Assembly: GCF_000513295.1 (NCBI RefSeq)
Contig: NC_023065.1
Location: 1,674,001-1,738,000 of the forward strand
Length of the DNA: 64,000 bases
Direction: 5' to 3'
DNA from: Magnetospirillum gryphiswaldense MSR-1 v2
Lineage (GTDB): Bacteria > Pseudomonadota > Alphaproteobacteria > Rhodospirillales > Magnetospirillaceae
The notes beneath the pieces are model-generated. The model made no database searches. It was not told the DNA's origin and was given only the letters and a program-made list of their open reading frames with translations. The stretch's first letter is position 1. Every line of letters starts with the position of its first letter. This document shows positions 48,379 to 55,093 of the stretch, one piece after another. A program made the position numbers and the translations under genes.

Positions 48379-48441
48379 CCGATCCAGCATAATATGCGCG
48401 CCCAATGGGAACGCTCTGATTTCGGGGGGAAATCCAGCCTC

Positions 48442-49308
48442 ATGGCTGACATCGACGATTATGAAGACGATGCCATGCAGTACGCGCCCGATCGGCGTTT
48501 GCTGCATTACACCTCGGCGGCCTTGCTGTCCGTGCTGCTGTTGATGGCCGCCATCTTGCTGTGGAACCGCATGGTCATCTCGATCAAGTCGGGCGAAGCC
48601 GGGGTGCTTTACAGCTTCTTCACCGGTACCGACCAGGGCAACATCTACGGCGAAGGCGTCCACCTGATCTGGCCGTGGAACACCATGCACGTCTATGATG
48701 TGCGCTTCCAGACGCGTGAACAGACCTATTCGCTGCTGACCAATGGCGGTCTGGCGGTCAACCTCAAGGTGGCCATCCGCTATCAGCCCGACATCCGCAT
48801 GCTGCCCTTGCTGCATGTGGCGGTCGGCCCCGATTATCTGGAAAAGGTGGTGTTCCCCGAGACCGAGGCGGCGTTGCGCCGCGCCGTCGGCCAGTACGGC
48901 CCGGAAGAGGTCTATACCAGCCATCGCGGTTTCCTGGAAACCGTGGTGGTCGGCAGCCTGTCCAAGATGGAAAACCGCTACATCATCGTCGACGACGTGC
49001 TGGTCAAGTCGGTAGACCTGCCCAACACCGTGCGCGACGCCATCGAGCGCAAACTGGCCCTGCACGAAGAGGAAAAGGCCTTCCAGTACCGCCTATCCAT
49101 CGAGCAGAAGGAGGCCGAGCGCAAGCGTATCGAGGCCCAAGGCATCCAGACCTATCAGCAGATCATCGCCAAAAGCCTGAACCCCGACCTGCTGCGCTGG
49201 CAAGGGGTGCAGGCCACCCGCGACCTGGCCACCTCGCCCAACGCCAAGACCGTGGTGATCGGTGCCGGCAAGGACGGCCTGCCGCTGATCCTGGGCGGCG
49301 ATCGCTGA
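48442..49308 (+). CDS. SPFH/Band 7 (prohibitin-like) membrane protein
   Basis: A 288-residue protein with a short cytoplasmic N-terminus, one TM helix (~23-45), an SPFH/Band 7 domain (ISIKSGEAGVLYSFF...GEGVHLIWPW, then ...FQTREQTYSLLTNGGLAVNLKVAIRY) and a charged coiled-coil (EEEKAFQYRLSIEQKEAERKR) before a C-terminal tail. SPFH proteins form membrane-microdomain scaffolds. ATG 48442 is preferred over ATG 48394 because a GGGGGA lies upstream and nothing resembling a ribosome-binding site precedes 48394. It starts 63 bp after PKS protein 2 on the same strand and is followed after 5 bp by a binding-protein gene. A biosynthetic role is not evident; membrane organisation for export or assembly is speculation. 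Confidence 0.85.
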   Translation: MADIDDYEDDAMQYAPDRRLLHYTSAALLSVLLLMAAILLWNRMVISIKSGEAGVLYSFFTGTDQGNIYGEGVHLIWPWNTMHVYDVRFQTREQTYSLLTNGGLAVNLKVAIRYQPDIRMLPLLHVAVGPDYLEKVVFPETEAALRRAVGQYGPEEVYTSHRGFLETVVVGSLSKMENRYIIVDDVLVKSVDLPNTVRDAIERKLALHEEEKAFQYRLSIEQKEAERKRIEAQGIQTYQQIIAKSLNPDLLRWQGVQATRDLATSPNAKTVVIGAGKDGLPLILGGDR

Positions 49309-49313
49309 CCGCC

Positions 49314-50627
49314 ATGACCACCGACACCCCGGACCAGAGCGATAGCCCGCCCCGCCGCTCCTGGCGGCGGCAAGTCGTGGCCGGAATACTGGCTCTGTCC
49401 CTGATCGTCAGCCTAGTGGCGCTGGGGTTTTATCATCGCCAACCCGATAACGACGACATCCACCTCGCCGTGGTGTTCTCGCCCGACGAGGATGCCGACG
49501 ATTTCCTGGCTGGCACCCGTATCGCCGTCGAGCAGGTCAATGCCGCTGGCGGCTTGCTGGGCCGCAAACTGGTGGCGCACGAATACCAGGAAGAGAGTTA
49601 TACCGACAAGCTGCTGCTGGAAAAGGTGGTGTCGCACGCGCTCAAGCTGGCCGCTCGGATCGGCAAGCAAAAACAGGTGCTGGCGGTGATCGGCCATGGT
49701 TCGTCCGCCACCGCCGTACCGGCCAGCGCCGTCTATGAACGCTTCGGCAAGCTGTTCCTGGCCACCCACGCCACCGCCAGTTCACTCAGCAATCACCGGC
49801 TGGACCTGACCTTCGCGTTGCAGCCCAACAATGCCGACAACGCTGCCTTCCTGGCCCGCTATGCCGGCCAGAACGGCATCCGCCGGGTGGTGGTGCTGTC
49901 CGATAATTCCGGCTATGGCATCGAGACCACCGACCAGTTCCGCAGCCAGTTGACCCAGGACGGCGGCACCGTGCTGTATCGCGGACGGCTGACCAGCATG
50001 AACCGCTCCATCGATGACCTGCTACTTTATCTGATGGACAATCCGCTGTTCCGCCCGGCGGATATCGACGCGGTTTTCGTCACCTCGTCCGACGCGGCGC
50101 AAACCGCGCAATTCATCATCCGCGCCCGCCAGTTGGGCCTGAGGATGCCGATCATCGGGCCGGAACACCTGTATACCCGGCAGATGGAGGAAACCGTCGG
50201 CAAGGCGGCCATGCGCGACGTGGTGGCGGTATCCATCTATGATGGCGATCAGCAGACCAAGGAGGGCGAGCGGCTGTCCCAGGCCTTCACCAAGGCCACC
50301 GGGCAACAGCCCGGCCTGATGGCGGCCATGGGCTTCGACGCCGTCAAGGTCTTGGCCTATGCGGTCGGGCGCACCGGCAAGCTTGACCCCGCCGCCATCG
50401 CCGACACCTTGCGCATCATCCGCTATGACGGCCCGTTCATCGGTGCCAGCGGCCCGGTGGTGTTCGATTCCAACGGTTTGACCACCGATGCCGCCGCCTA
50501 TGTGGTGCGCCACGACGGCCAGCGCTTCCATACGGTCGCCGCCTACAAAAAGCCCTTGCCGACGCCCCCGGTCCACCAGGACGAAACGGCGGCCCCCAAT
50601 GCCTATGAAAGGACCTTGATGAAATGA
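49314..50627 (+). CDS. Leu/Ile/Val-family (type 1) periplasmic binding protein, membrane-anchored
   Basis: A 437-residue protein with an N-terminal hydrophobic segment (~21-40) after a cluster of Arg and Pro, likely an uncleaved signal anchor because no clear cleavage site follows. The rest is a LivJ-type ligand-binding domain starting DIHLAVVFSPDEDADDFLAGTRIAVEQ with an NAAGGLLGRKL motif. Such proteins bind amino acids, amides or other small ligands. No ABC permease or ATPase genes accompany it, so a sensor or scavenging role is possible. It lies 5 bp after the SPFH gene, and its stop overlaps the ATG of a small membrane protein (ATGA), so the three genes form one unit. The ligand is unknown. 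Confidence 0.85.
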   Translation: MTTDTPDQSDSPPRRSWRRQVVAGILALSLIVSLVALGFYHRQPDNDDIHLAVVFSPDEDADDFLAGTRIAVEQVNAAGGLLGRKLVAHEYQEESYTDKLLLEKVVSHALKLAARIGKQKQVLAVIGHGSSATAVPASAVYERFGKLFLATHATASSLSNHRLDLTFALQPNNADNAAFLARYAGQNGIRRVVVLSDNSGYGIETTDQFRSQLTQDGGTVLYRGRLTSMNRSIDDLLLYLMDNPLFRPADIDAVFVTSSDAAQTAQFIIRARQLGLRMPIIGPEHLYTRQMEETVGKAAMRDVVAVSIYDGDQQTKEGERLSQAFTKATGQQPGLMAAMGFDAVKVLAYAVGRTGKLDPAAIADTLRIIRYDGPFIGASGPVVFDSNGLTTDAAAYVVRHDGQRFHTVAAYKKPLPTPPVHQDETAAPNAYERTLMK

Positions 50628-50818
50628 TCTACTTCGTGCATCCGGCCGTGGTGTTCCTGTGGATCGCCTTCAGTTGGCTGATCGGTCTGCTGGGCAAGAA
50701 CAAGCGCTTCGGCTTTTTCGGCAATTTCCTGATTTCGTTCCTGTTCAGCCCGGTGGTCGGCATCATCGTGCTGCTGGCCTCCGACGACCGCCTGCCGCCG
50801 CCCTTGCGGCGGCGCTGA
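50624..50818 (+). CDS. Small hydrophobic two-helix membrane protein
   Basis: A 64-residue protein of unknown function. It has two predicted TM stretches (HPAVVFLWIAFSWLIGLL and FFGNFLISFLFSPVVGIIVLL), separated by GKNKRF, and a Pro/Arg-rich tail. Its ATG overlaps the stop of the binding-protein gene, which supports it being real and co-translated. It probably partners the binding protein or SPFH protein in the membrane. A bidirectional terminator follows. Confidence 0.7.
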   Translation: MIYFVHPAVVFLWIAFSWLIGLLGKNKRFGFFGNFLISFLFSPVVGIIVLLASDDRLPPPLRRR

Positions 50819-50866
50819 CGCTTGCGGGGGAAATGCAAGCTGACGCTCGCCGGGAAAATGCAAAAA

Positions 50867-50896
50867 ACCGCCGCCCCCGGAACCGGAAGCGGCGGT
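50867..50896. terminator. Bidirectional rho-independent terminator
   Basis: An 8-bp GC-rich stem (ACCGCCGC at 50867-50874 pairs with GCGGCGGT at 50889-50896) has a 14-nt loop. An A-run precedes it and CTTTT follows. It lies between the convergent ends of the small membrane protein gene (+) and the DUF697 gene (-), and can serve both. Confidence 0.85.
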
Positions 50897-50915
50897 CTTT
50901 TGCTGAACCAGCCGA

Positions 50916-51503
50916 TCAGTGCGCGGCGGCCACGTCGTCGACGGCGGCGGCTTCCTTGCGCGCCTTGACCTTGGCAGCCAGGGCCTTGCCCTTCTCGAAT
51001 TGCTGCTTGTAGTAAGCGCGCATGGCATCGGCGCTGAGATTGAAGATGTCGCCGCCATTTTCGTAATGCTTCACGAAGACGCGACCGATGGCGTAGGTGG
51101 TGGCGCCGGCGATCACCGGCAGCGACACCATGCCCAGCATCCAGCCGACGCCGGGGATCAGCTTGGTCAGGCTGACCGCCACGGCCATGCCGGCGCCATA
51201 GCCGACGACGCCGCCGGCCAGCGAAGCGATGACGCTGCGGCCCAGGCTTTCCGAGAACGGCTTGCCGTACAGTTCCGACAGCTTCTGGATCATGCGCAGT
51301 TCGATGGCCACCACGGCGGCGATGTCGAACAGGGGGACCGGGACGATGCTGGCGGCCACGGCGGCCAGGACATAATCCTTGATCATGTTTTCCGCCACCA
51401 GATCGCGCCCGACGGAATCCGGGGTCGGGCCGGCGGTGGTCGGGCTGTCCGCCGGAGCGGCGGCGGGGGCGGGAGCTTCGGAAGCAGCGGTTTGCGCGGC
51501 CAT
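50916..51503 (-). CDS. DUF697/YcjF-like membrane protein
   Basis: A 195-residue protein with an Ala/Pro-rich N-terminus (~1-40), then a conserved region with hydrophobic segments (LAAVAASIVPVPLFDIAAVVAIELRMIQKL, then two Gly/Ala-rich membrane stretches) and a Lys/Ala-rich C-terminal helix. This looks like the DUF697 family, found in membrane proteins often linked to GTPases; the function is unknown. The start is fixed by a strong GGAGG (51510-51514) seven bases before ATG 51503; an in-frame ATG at 51578 lacks this. It is the only gene on this strand between two + strand cluster blocks, so it may be an unrelated resident gene. Confidence 0.8.
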   Translation of the reverse strand: MAAQTAASEAPAPAAAPADSPTTAGPTPDSVGRDLVAENMIKDYVLAAVAASIVPVPLFDIAAVVAIELRMIQKLSELYGKPFSESLGRSVIASLAGGVVGYGAGMAVAVSLTKLIPGVGWMLGMVSLPVIAGATTYAIGRVFVKHYENGGDIFNLSADAMRAYYKQQFEKGKALAAKVKARKEAAAVDDVAAAH

Positions 51504-51509
51504 GATATT

Positions 51510-51514
51510 CCTCC
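51510..51514 (-). promoter_or_regulatory. Ribosome-binding site deciding the DUF697 start
   Basis: GGAGG on the - strand, optimally spaced before the ATG at 51503. Confidence 0.8.
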
Positions 51515-51684
51515 GGTTGCGCCCCGCGTCCGGCATGAAGCGCGAGGGAAGAGATGTCGGTGTGAATGAATCGGGCACCAGCCCGCAGGTACCCTACTAT
51601 TTGAGGCCATGGAAGAAAAGTACCGTTTTATACCACAGGGATATTTCATCGACCCATTGCTCGCGCGGGCATTGCCAGAAGCGT
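51515..51684. promoter_or_regulatory. Divergent intergenic region, expected promoters for the acyl hydrolase operon and DUF697 gene
   Basis: The region between the divergent DUF697 and AT-like genes is less GC-rich than its surroundings near 51591-51655 (ACTATTTGAGG, TTTTATACC, GATATTTC). It must hold the promoter for the 51685-57067 operon. TTTATACC and GATATTTC are AT-rich -10-like candidates, but no clean -35/-10 pair is recognised. Confidence 0.3.
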
Positions 51685-52713
51685 ATGGAGCAAGGTAGCG
51701 TTCCCGACGTTTTCGCTGACTTGGATTGGCCCGTGCCGCCGCTTCCCGTGATTTTCTGTTTTGCTGGCCAGGGCTCGCAATATTTCGGCATGGCCGGCCA
51801 GTTGCTGGCCGAAAATGCCGTCTTCCGCCACTGGATGCTGGCGGGCGATGCCATCGTCGCCGCCCGTCACGGCTTTTCCGTCCTGGCTGAAATCCAAGGC
51901 GGCGGCAAGCGCGTGTCGCAGCCCTTCGACCGGATGGAAGCCAGCCATCCCGCCATCTTCCTGGTGCAATACGCCTTGGCCAAGGTGTTGCAGGATCACG
52001 GCCTGCGCCCGCATATGCTGTTGGGGGTGTCCTTGGGCGAGATCGTCGCCCAGGCCATCGCCGGCATGATCAGCTTCGAGGCGGCGCTGACCCTGGTTGC
52101 CGATCAGCCGAATTTGTTCCGCCGCACCTGCCCGCCCGGCGGCATGGTGGCGGTACTGGCCCCGGCGACCTTGCACGCCGACAACCCCGTGCTGGCGGCG
52201 CGCAGCGAAATGGCCGGCATCACCTCGCCCAATCATTTCATCCTGTCGGCCCTGGCCGAGGATTTGGACGAAATCGAGGCGGAACTGCGCCGGCGCGAGG
52301 TGGTGTTCCAACGCCTGCCGGTGCCTTTCGCCTTTCATTCCCGCTTCATCGATGCCGCCCAGGCCGAATGTCTGGCCGCCACCGCCCTGGTGCGGCGCGA
52401 AACCCCGTTCTGGCCGGTGTGGTCGTGCTGCACCGCCGGGCTGACCGGGACGGCCATGCCTGATCTGATCTGGCGCATCGTCCGTCAGCCCATGCGGGTG
52501 GCGCACAGCGTGGCGATCCTCGAGCAACAAGGCGCCGTCTATGTGGACCTCAGCCCCTCGGGCACCTTGGCCACCGTTTTGCGCCAATGCCTGCAACCGG
52601 GCTCGCCGTCGAAACTGCTCAGCGTGTTGTCGCCGTTCGGCGGCGATGACCAGCGGTTGACCAAGACGGTGGAGACATTGCGCCGTCTGGCCGAGACCGG
52701 CACTTTGCGCTAA
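51685..52713 (+). CDS. Standalone AT-like protein, probable proofreading acyl hydrolase
   Basis: A 342-residue FabD-fold protein with the GQGSQY motif near the N-terminus. The active-site motif reads GVSLGE (S116) instead of GHSxGE, and the FAFHS motif is present. The Arg that binds the malonyl carboxylate in FabD is replaced by Gln (Q141 in LVADQPNLF). In trans-AT systems a second AT-like protein with such changes is usually an acyl hydrolase (PedC type) that clears stalled chains from ACPs. Hydrolase rather than loading function is inference from these residues. ATG 51685 gives the usual family length; the upstream in-frame sequence is not homologous and overlaps the DUF697 gene. A symporter-binding protein pair follows after 4 bp. 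Confidence 0.85.
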   Translation: MEQGSVPDVFADLDWPVPPLPVIFCFAGQGSQYFGMAGQLLAENAVFRHWMLAGDAIVAARHGFSVLAEIQGGGKRVSQPFDRMEASHPAIFLVQYALAKVLQDHGLRPHMLLGVSLGEIVAQAIAGMISFEAALTLVADQPNLFRRTCPPGGMVAVLAPATLHADNPVLAARSEMAGITSPNHFILSALAEDLDEIEAELRRREVVFQRLPVPFAFHSRFIDAAQAECLAATALVRRETPFWPVWSCCTAGLTGTAMPDLIWRIVRQPMRVAHSVAILEQQGAVYVDLSPSGTLATVLRQCLQPGSPSKLLSVLSPFGGDDQRLTKTVETLRRLAETGTLR

Positions 52714-52717
52714 TCTG

Positions 52718-53611
52718 ATGGCATATCGGAGTGGGGGAACGATTTTGCTTTGGACCTGGACCGGGATCCGCCACACCATTGCCGTCCTCGGCCTGTTGGT
52801 GCTGCCGCCCACCGCTGGCTATGCCGCCGACCCCGCCACCGCCCCCGACATCGCCCGTATCCTCGCCCGCGGTACCTTGGTGGTGGCAGCCTATAAATCC
52901 GACATGCCGCCGTTCTTCTATGTGGATGCGGCGGGCAAGCCGGGCGGCATCGATGTCGAATTGGCCACCGACATCGCCCAGCGCCTGGGCGTCAAACTCA
53001 ACTATGCCCGCATGGCCGACAATTTCGACGACCTGCCGCATCTGGTGGCCAGCCGCAAGGCCGACGTCGCCATCAGCTATCTCAGCCGCACCCTGCGCCG
53101 GGCCGCGCTGGTCCGTTTCACCCAGCCCTATGCCCGCCTGCGCCAGACCCTGATGGTCAACCGCACCAAGACCGCACCCTTGTTCCGTGGCGGCGAGCGG
53201 GTGGAAATGCTGAACGATGCCAGTGTCCAGGTTGGCGTCGAGGACGGCAGCTCCTACGTGGATTTCGCCACCGAGCGCCTGCCCCGCGCCCAAGTCAAAC
53301 CCTTTCCCAGCAACGAAGACGCCATCGCCGCCCTGCTGGCCGGTCAATTACATGCGGTCATGGTGGATGAGGGCTTTTCCTATTCGCTCACCCGGGTCCA
53401 GGCCGGGGTGCCGCGCTATCGTGTCCGCGACGATTGGGCGCTTTACGTCAAGATCGTGCCTTTGACCGGCGCCCGCGACCCCATCGCCATGGCGGTGCAC
53501 CGCGACGATCCCAACTGGCTGGCCTGGCTGGATACTTATATCGCCGACCGCCAGGAAGACGGCTCCCTGGACCGTCTGCTCGACCGTCATCTGGGGGGAC
53601 CGCGCAAGTGA
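52718..53611 (+). CDS. Family 3 periplasmic solute-binding protein
   Basis: A 297-residue protein with a signal peptide (hydrophobic ~17-30, likely cut near GYAA-DP) and an SBP_bac_3 fold starting ARILARGTLVVAAYKSDMPPFFYVDAAGKPGGIDVELATDIAQRLG. Such proteins bind polar amino acids or similar ligands in the periplasm. It is 4 bp after the acyl-hydrolase gene, and its stop overlaps the GTG start of an SDF/DAACS symporter gene. No ABC permease is near, which is unusual for this family. It might deliver an amino acid for the pathway (glutamine donor or the NRPS substrate), or sense or protect against the product. The ligand is unknown. Confidence 0.88.
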   Translation: MAYRSGGTILLWTWTGIRHTIAVLGLLVLPPTAGYAADPATAPDIARILARGTLVVAAYKSDMPPFFYVDAAGKPGGIDVELATDIAQRLGVKLNYARMADNFDDLPHLVASRKADVAISYLSRTLRRAALVRFTQPYARLRQTLMVNRTKTAPLFRGGERVEMLNDASVQVGVEDGSSYVDFATERLPRAQVKPFPSNEDAIAALLAGQLHAVMVDEGFSYSLTRVQAGVPRYRVRDDWALYVKIVPLTGARDPIAMAVHRDDPNWLAWLDTYIADRQEDGSLDRLLDRHLGGPRK

Positions 53612-54852
53612 ACCCGCTGACCACGCACCTGTCCAGCCCGTGGGCGGTGGTCGCCGGCCTGCTGGCCGGCGGCGTGCTGGGGGTATGGTTGCCCGAGGCC
53701 GGCATGGCGCTGGAACCGGTCGGCCAACTTTATCTGCAACTCATGCAGATGTGCGTGCTGCCCATCATCATCAGCGCCGTCACCGCCAGCATCGCCCGAC
53801 TGATCCTGGGCGACAGCGGCGCGGCGCTGCCGCGTCTGGCCCTGGTCTTTCTGGCCGGACTGGCCGCCACCGCCGCCATCGCCCTGGCCGCCGGACTTTT
53901 GTTTCAGCCGGGGATCGGGCTGGGCCAGGACCAGCGCGTCTTTCTCGCCAATGAGATCTTGCAGCAAGACGCCGCTGCTACCGGTCAGCCGGCGCCCAGC
54001 CTGTGGCTGCTGGCGCAGATGGTGATCCCGGCCAATGTCATCCGCGCCGCCGCCGAGGGCCATATGCTGGCGCTGTTGCTGTTCTCGCTGCTGCTGGGCA
54101 TGGGTCTGGGCAAACTGGGCGGCGAACAAAGCCTGTTCGCCGTCGGTGTGCTGGATGCCTTTTACAACGCCTTGGTCAAGGTGATGGGCTGGATTTTGCT
54201 GGGCCTGCCCTTCGGCCTGTTCGCGCTGATGGCCGCCCACACCGCCCAGGGCGGCCTCCACATGTTCCTGATGCTGGGCAAGCTGGTCGCCACCTTGTAT
54301 GGCGTCGCCCTGCTGGTGATCGCGGTGCTGACCCTGTTGATCGCCCGGCGCACCGGGCTTGGACCGCTGGCCGTCCTGTCGCTGGTGCGCCAGCCGCTGT
54401 TCACCGCCTTCGGCACCGGCTCCAGCATCGCCACCTTGCCGGCGGCGCTCAGGGTGGCGGAAACCGGCCTGGGCCTCAGCCGCCAGACCACCCAGATGGT
54501 GCTGCCCCTGGGCGTCAGCCTGTATCCCTTGGGCAACGTCGTCCATGTGGTCATCAGCAGTCTGTTCGTGCTGCAACTCTACGGCCTGCCCATCGGCCTG
54601 CAAGCCGGGCTGGTGGTGACCATCGGCGGCATCCTGGTGGCCTGCGCCATGTCGGGGGCGCCGGGCATCGCCTCGATGGCGTTGCTGGGCATGCTGCTGG
54701 CGCCGTTCGGCGTGCCGGTGGAAGTGGCCATCGTCCTTCTGGTGGCGCTGGACCCGGTGCTCGACCCGGTGCTGACCGTGGTCAACGTCTATGGCAACAT
54801 GGGGGCCGCCGCGCTGATGGAACCCCAGCAAAAGGAAGCGCATCATGGATAA
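53608..54852 (+). CDS. SDF/DAACS-family dicarboxylate or amino acid:cation symporter
   Basis: A 414-residue polytopic membrane protein of the GltP/DctA family. It has the N-terminal SSPWAVVAGLLAGGVLGVWLP segment, a LQLMQMCVLPIIISAVTASIARL helix, the re-entrant-loop-like SSIATLPAALR motif and, later, a GAPGIASMALLGMLLAPFG stretch. The usual GATINMDG is diverged (PLGVSLYPLGNVVH), so the substrate may differ from glutamate or succinate. GTG 53608 is taken as the start because it overlaps the previous stop (GTGA) and fits the family N-terminus; an open frame reaches further up inside the binding-protein gene. The 3' end overlaps the ACP start by 8 bp. Import of a precursor amino acid is the simplest guess. 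Confidence 0.87.
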   Translation: MNPLTTHLSSPWAVVAGLLAGGVLGVWLPEAGMALEPVGQLYLQLMQMCVLPIIISAVTASIARLILGDSGAALPRLALVFLAGLAATAAIALAAGLLFQPGIGLGQDQRVFLANEILQQDAAATGQPAPSLWLLAQMVIPANVIRAAAEGHMLALLLFSLLLGMGLGKLGGEQSLFAVGVLDAFYNALVKVMGWILLGLPFGLFALMAAHTAQGGLHMFLMLGKLVATLYGVALLVIAVLTLLIARRTGLGPLAVLSLVRQPLFTAFGTGSSIATLPAALRVAETGLGLSRQTTQMVLPLGVSLYPLGNVVHVVISSLFVLQLYGLPIGLQAGLVVTIGGILVACAMSGAPGIASMALLGMLLAPFGVPVEVAIVLLVALDPVLDPVLTVVNVYGNMGAAALMEPQQKEAHHG

Positions 54853-55090
54853 AATCCGCGCCTTCATCGAGGAACAGTTCCTGGTGGAATTCGACGATGA
54901 CGACTTCCCCGAGGACACCAACCTGTTCAAGGAAGGGGTGATGGATTCCTTCGGCTACGTGCAATTGTGCCGCTTTCTCGAACGCGAATTCGCCATCACC
55001 TTCACCGAGGCCGAGATGACCGGCAACGTTCTGGTCAGCCTGAGCCAGATCCGCGACACGGTGGCGGCCAAGCTCAAGCAGAACGGCTAG
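54845..55090 (+). CDS. Free acyl carrier protein for the amidated starter unit
   Basis: An 81-residue discrete ACP with S35 in the motif GVMDSFGYVQL. It begins 8 bp inside the symporter gene and ends 3 bp before the amidotransferase ATG. The ACP-amidotransferase pair matches the discrete gene pair of glutarimide-polyketide clusters (isomigrastatin and cycloheximide type), where malonyl-ACP is converted to malonamyl-ACP as starter. It is distinct from the second free ACP at 59043, which serves beta-branching. Confidence 0.92.
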   Translation: MDKIRAFIEEQFLVEFDDDDFPEDTNLFKEGVMDSFGYVQLCRFLEREFAITFTEAEMTGNVLVSLSQIRDTVAAKLKQNG

Positions 55091-55093
55091 GCC

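Noticed and set aside
48394-48441. ATG 48394 as start of the SPFH protein
   Set aside because: No ribosome-binding site and a non-conserved extension; ATG 48442 has a purine-rich GGGGGA upstream.
51379-51684. N-terminal extension of the AT-like protein
   Set aside because: It overlaps the DUF697 gene and its promoter region and has no similarity to acyltransferases.
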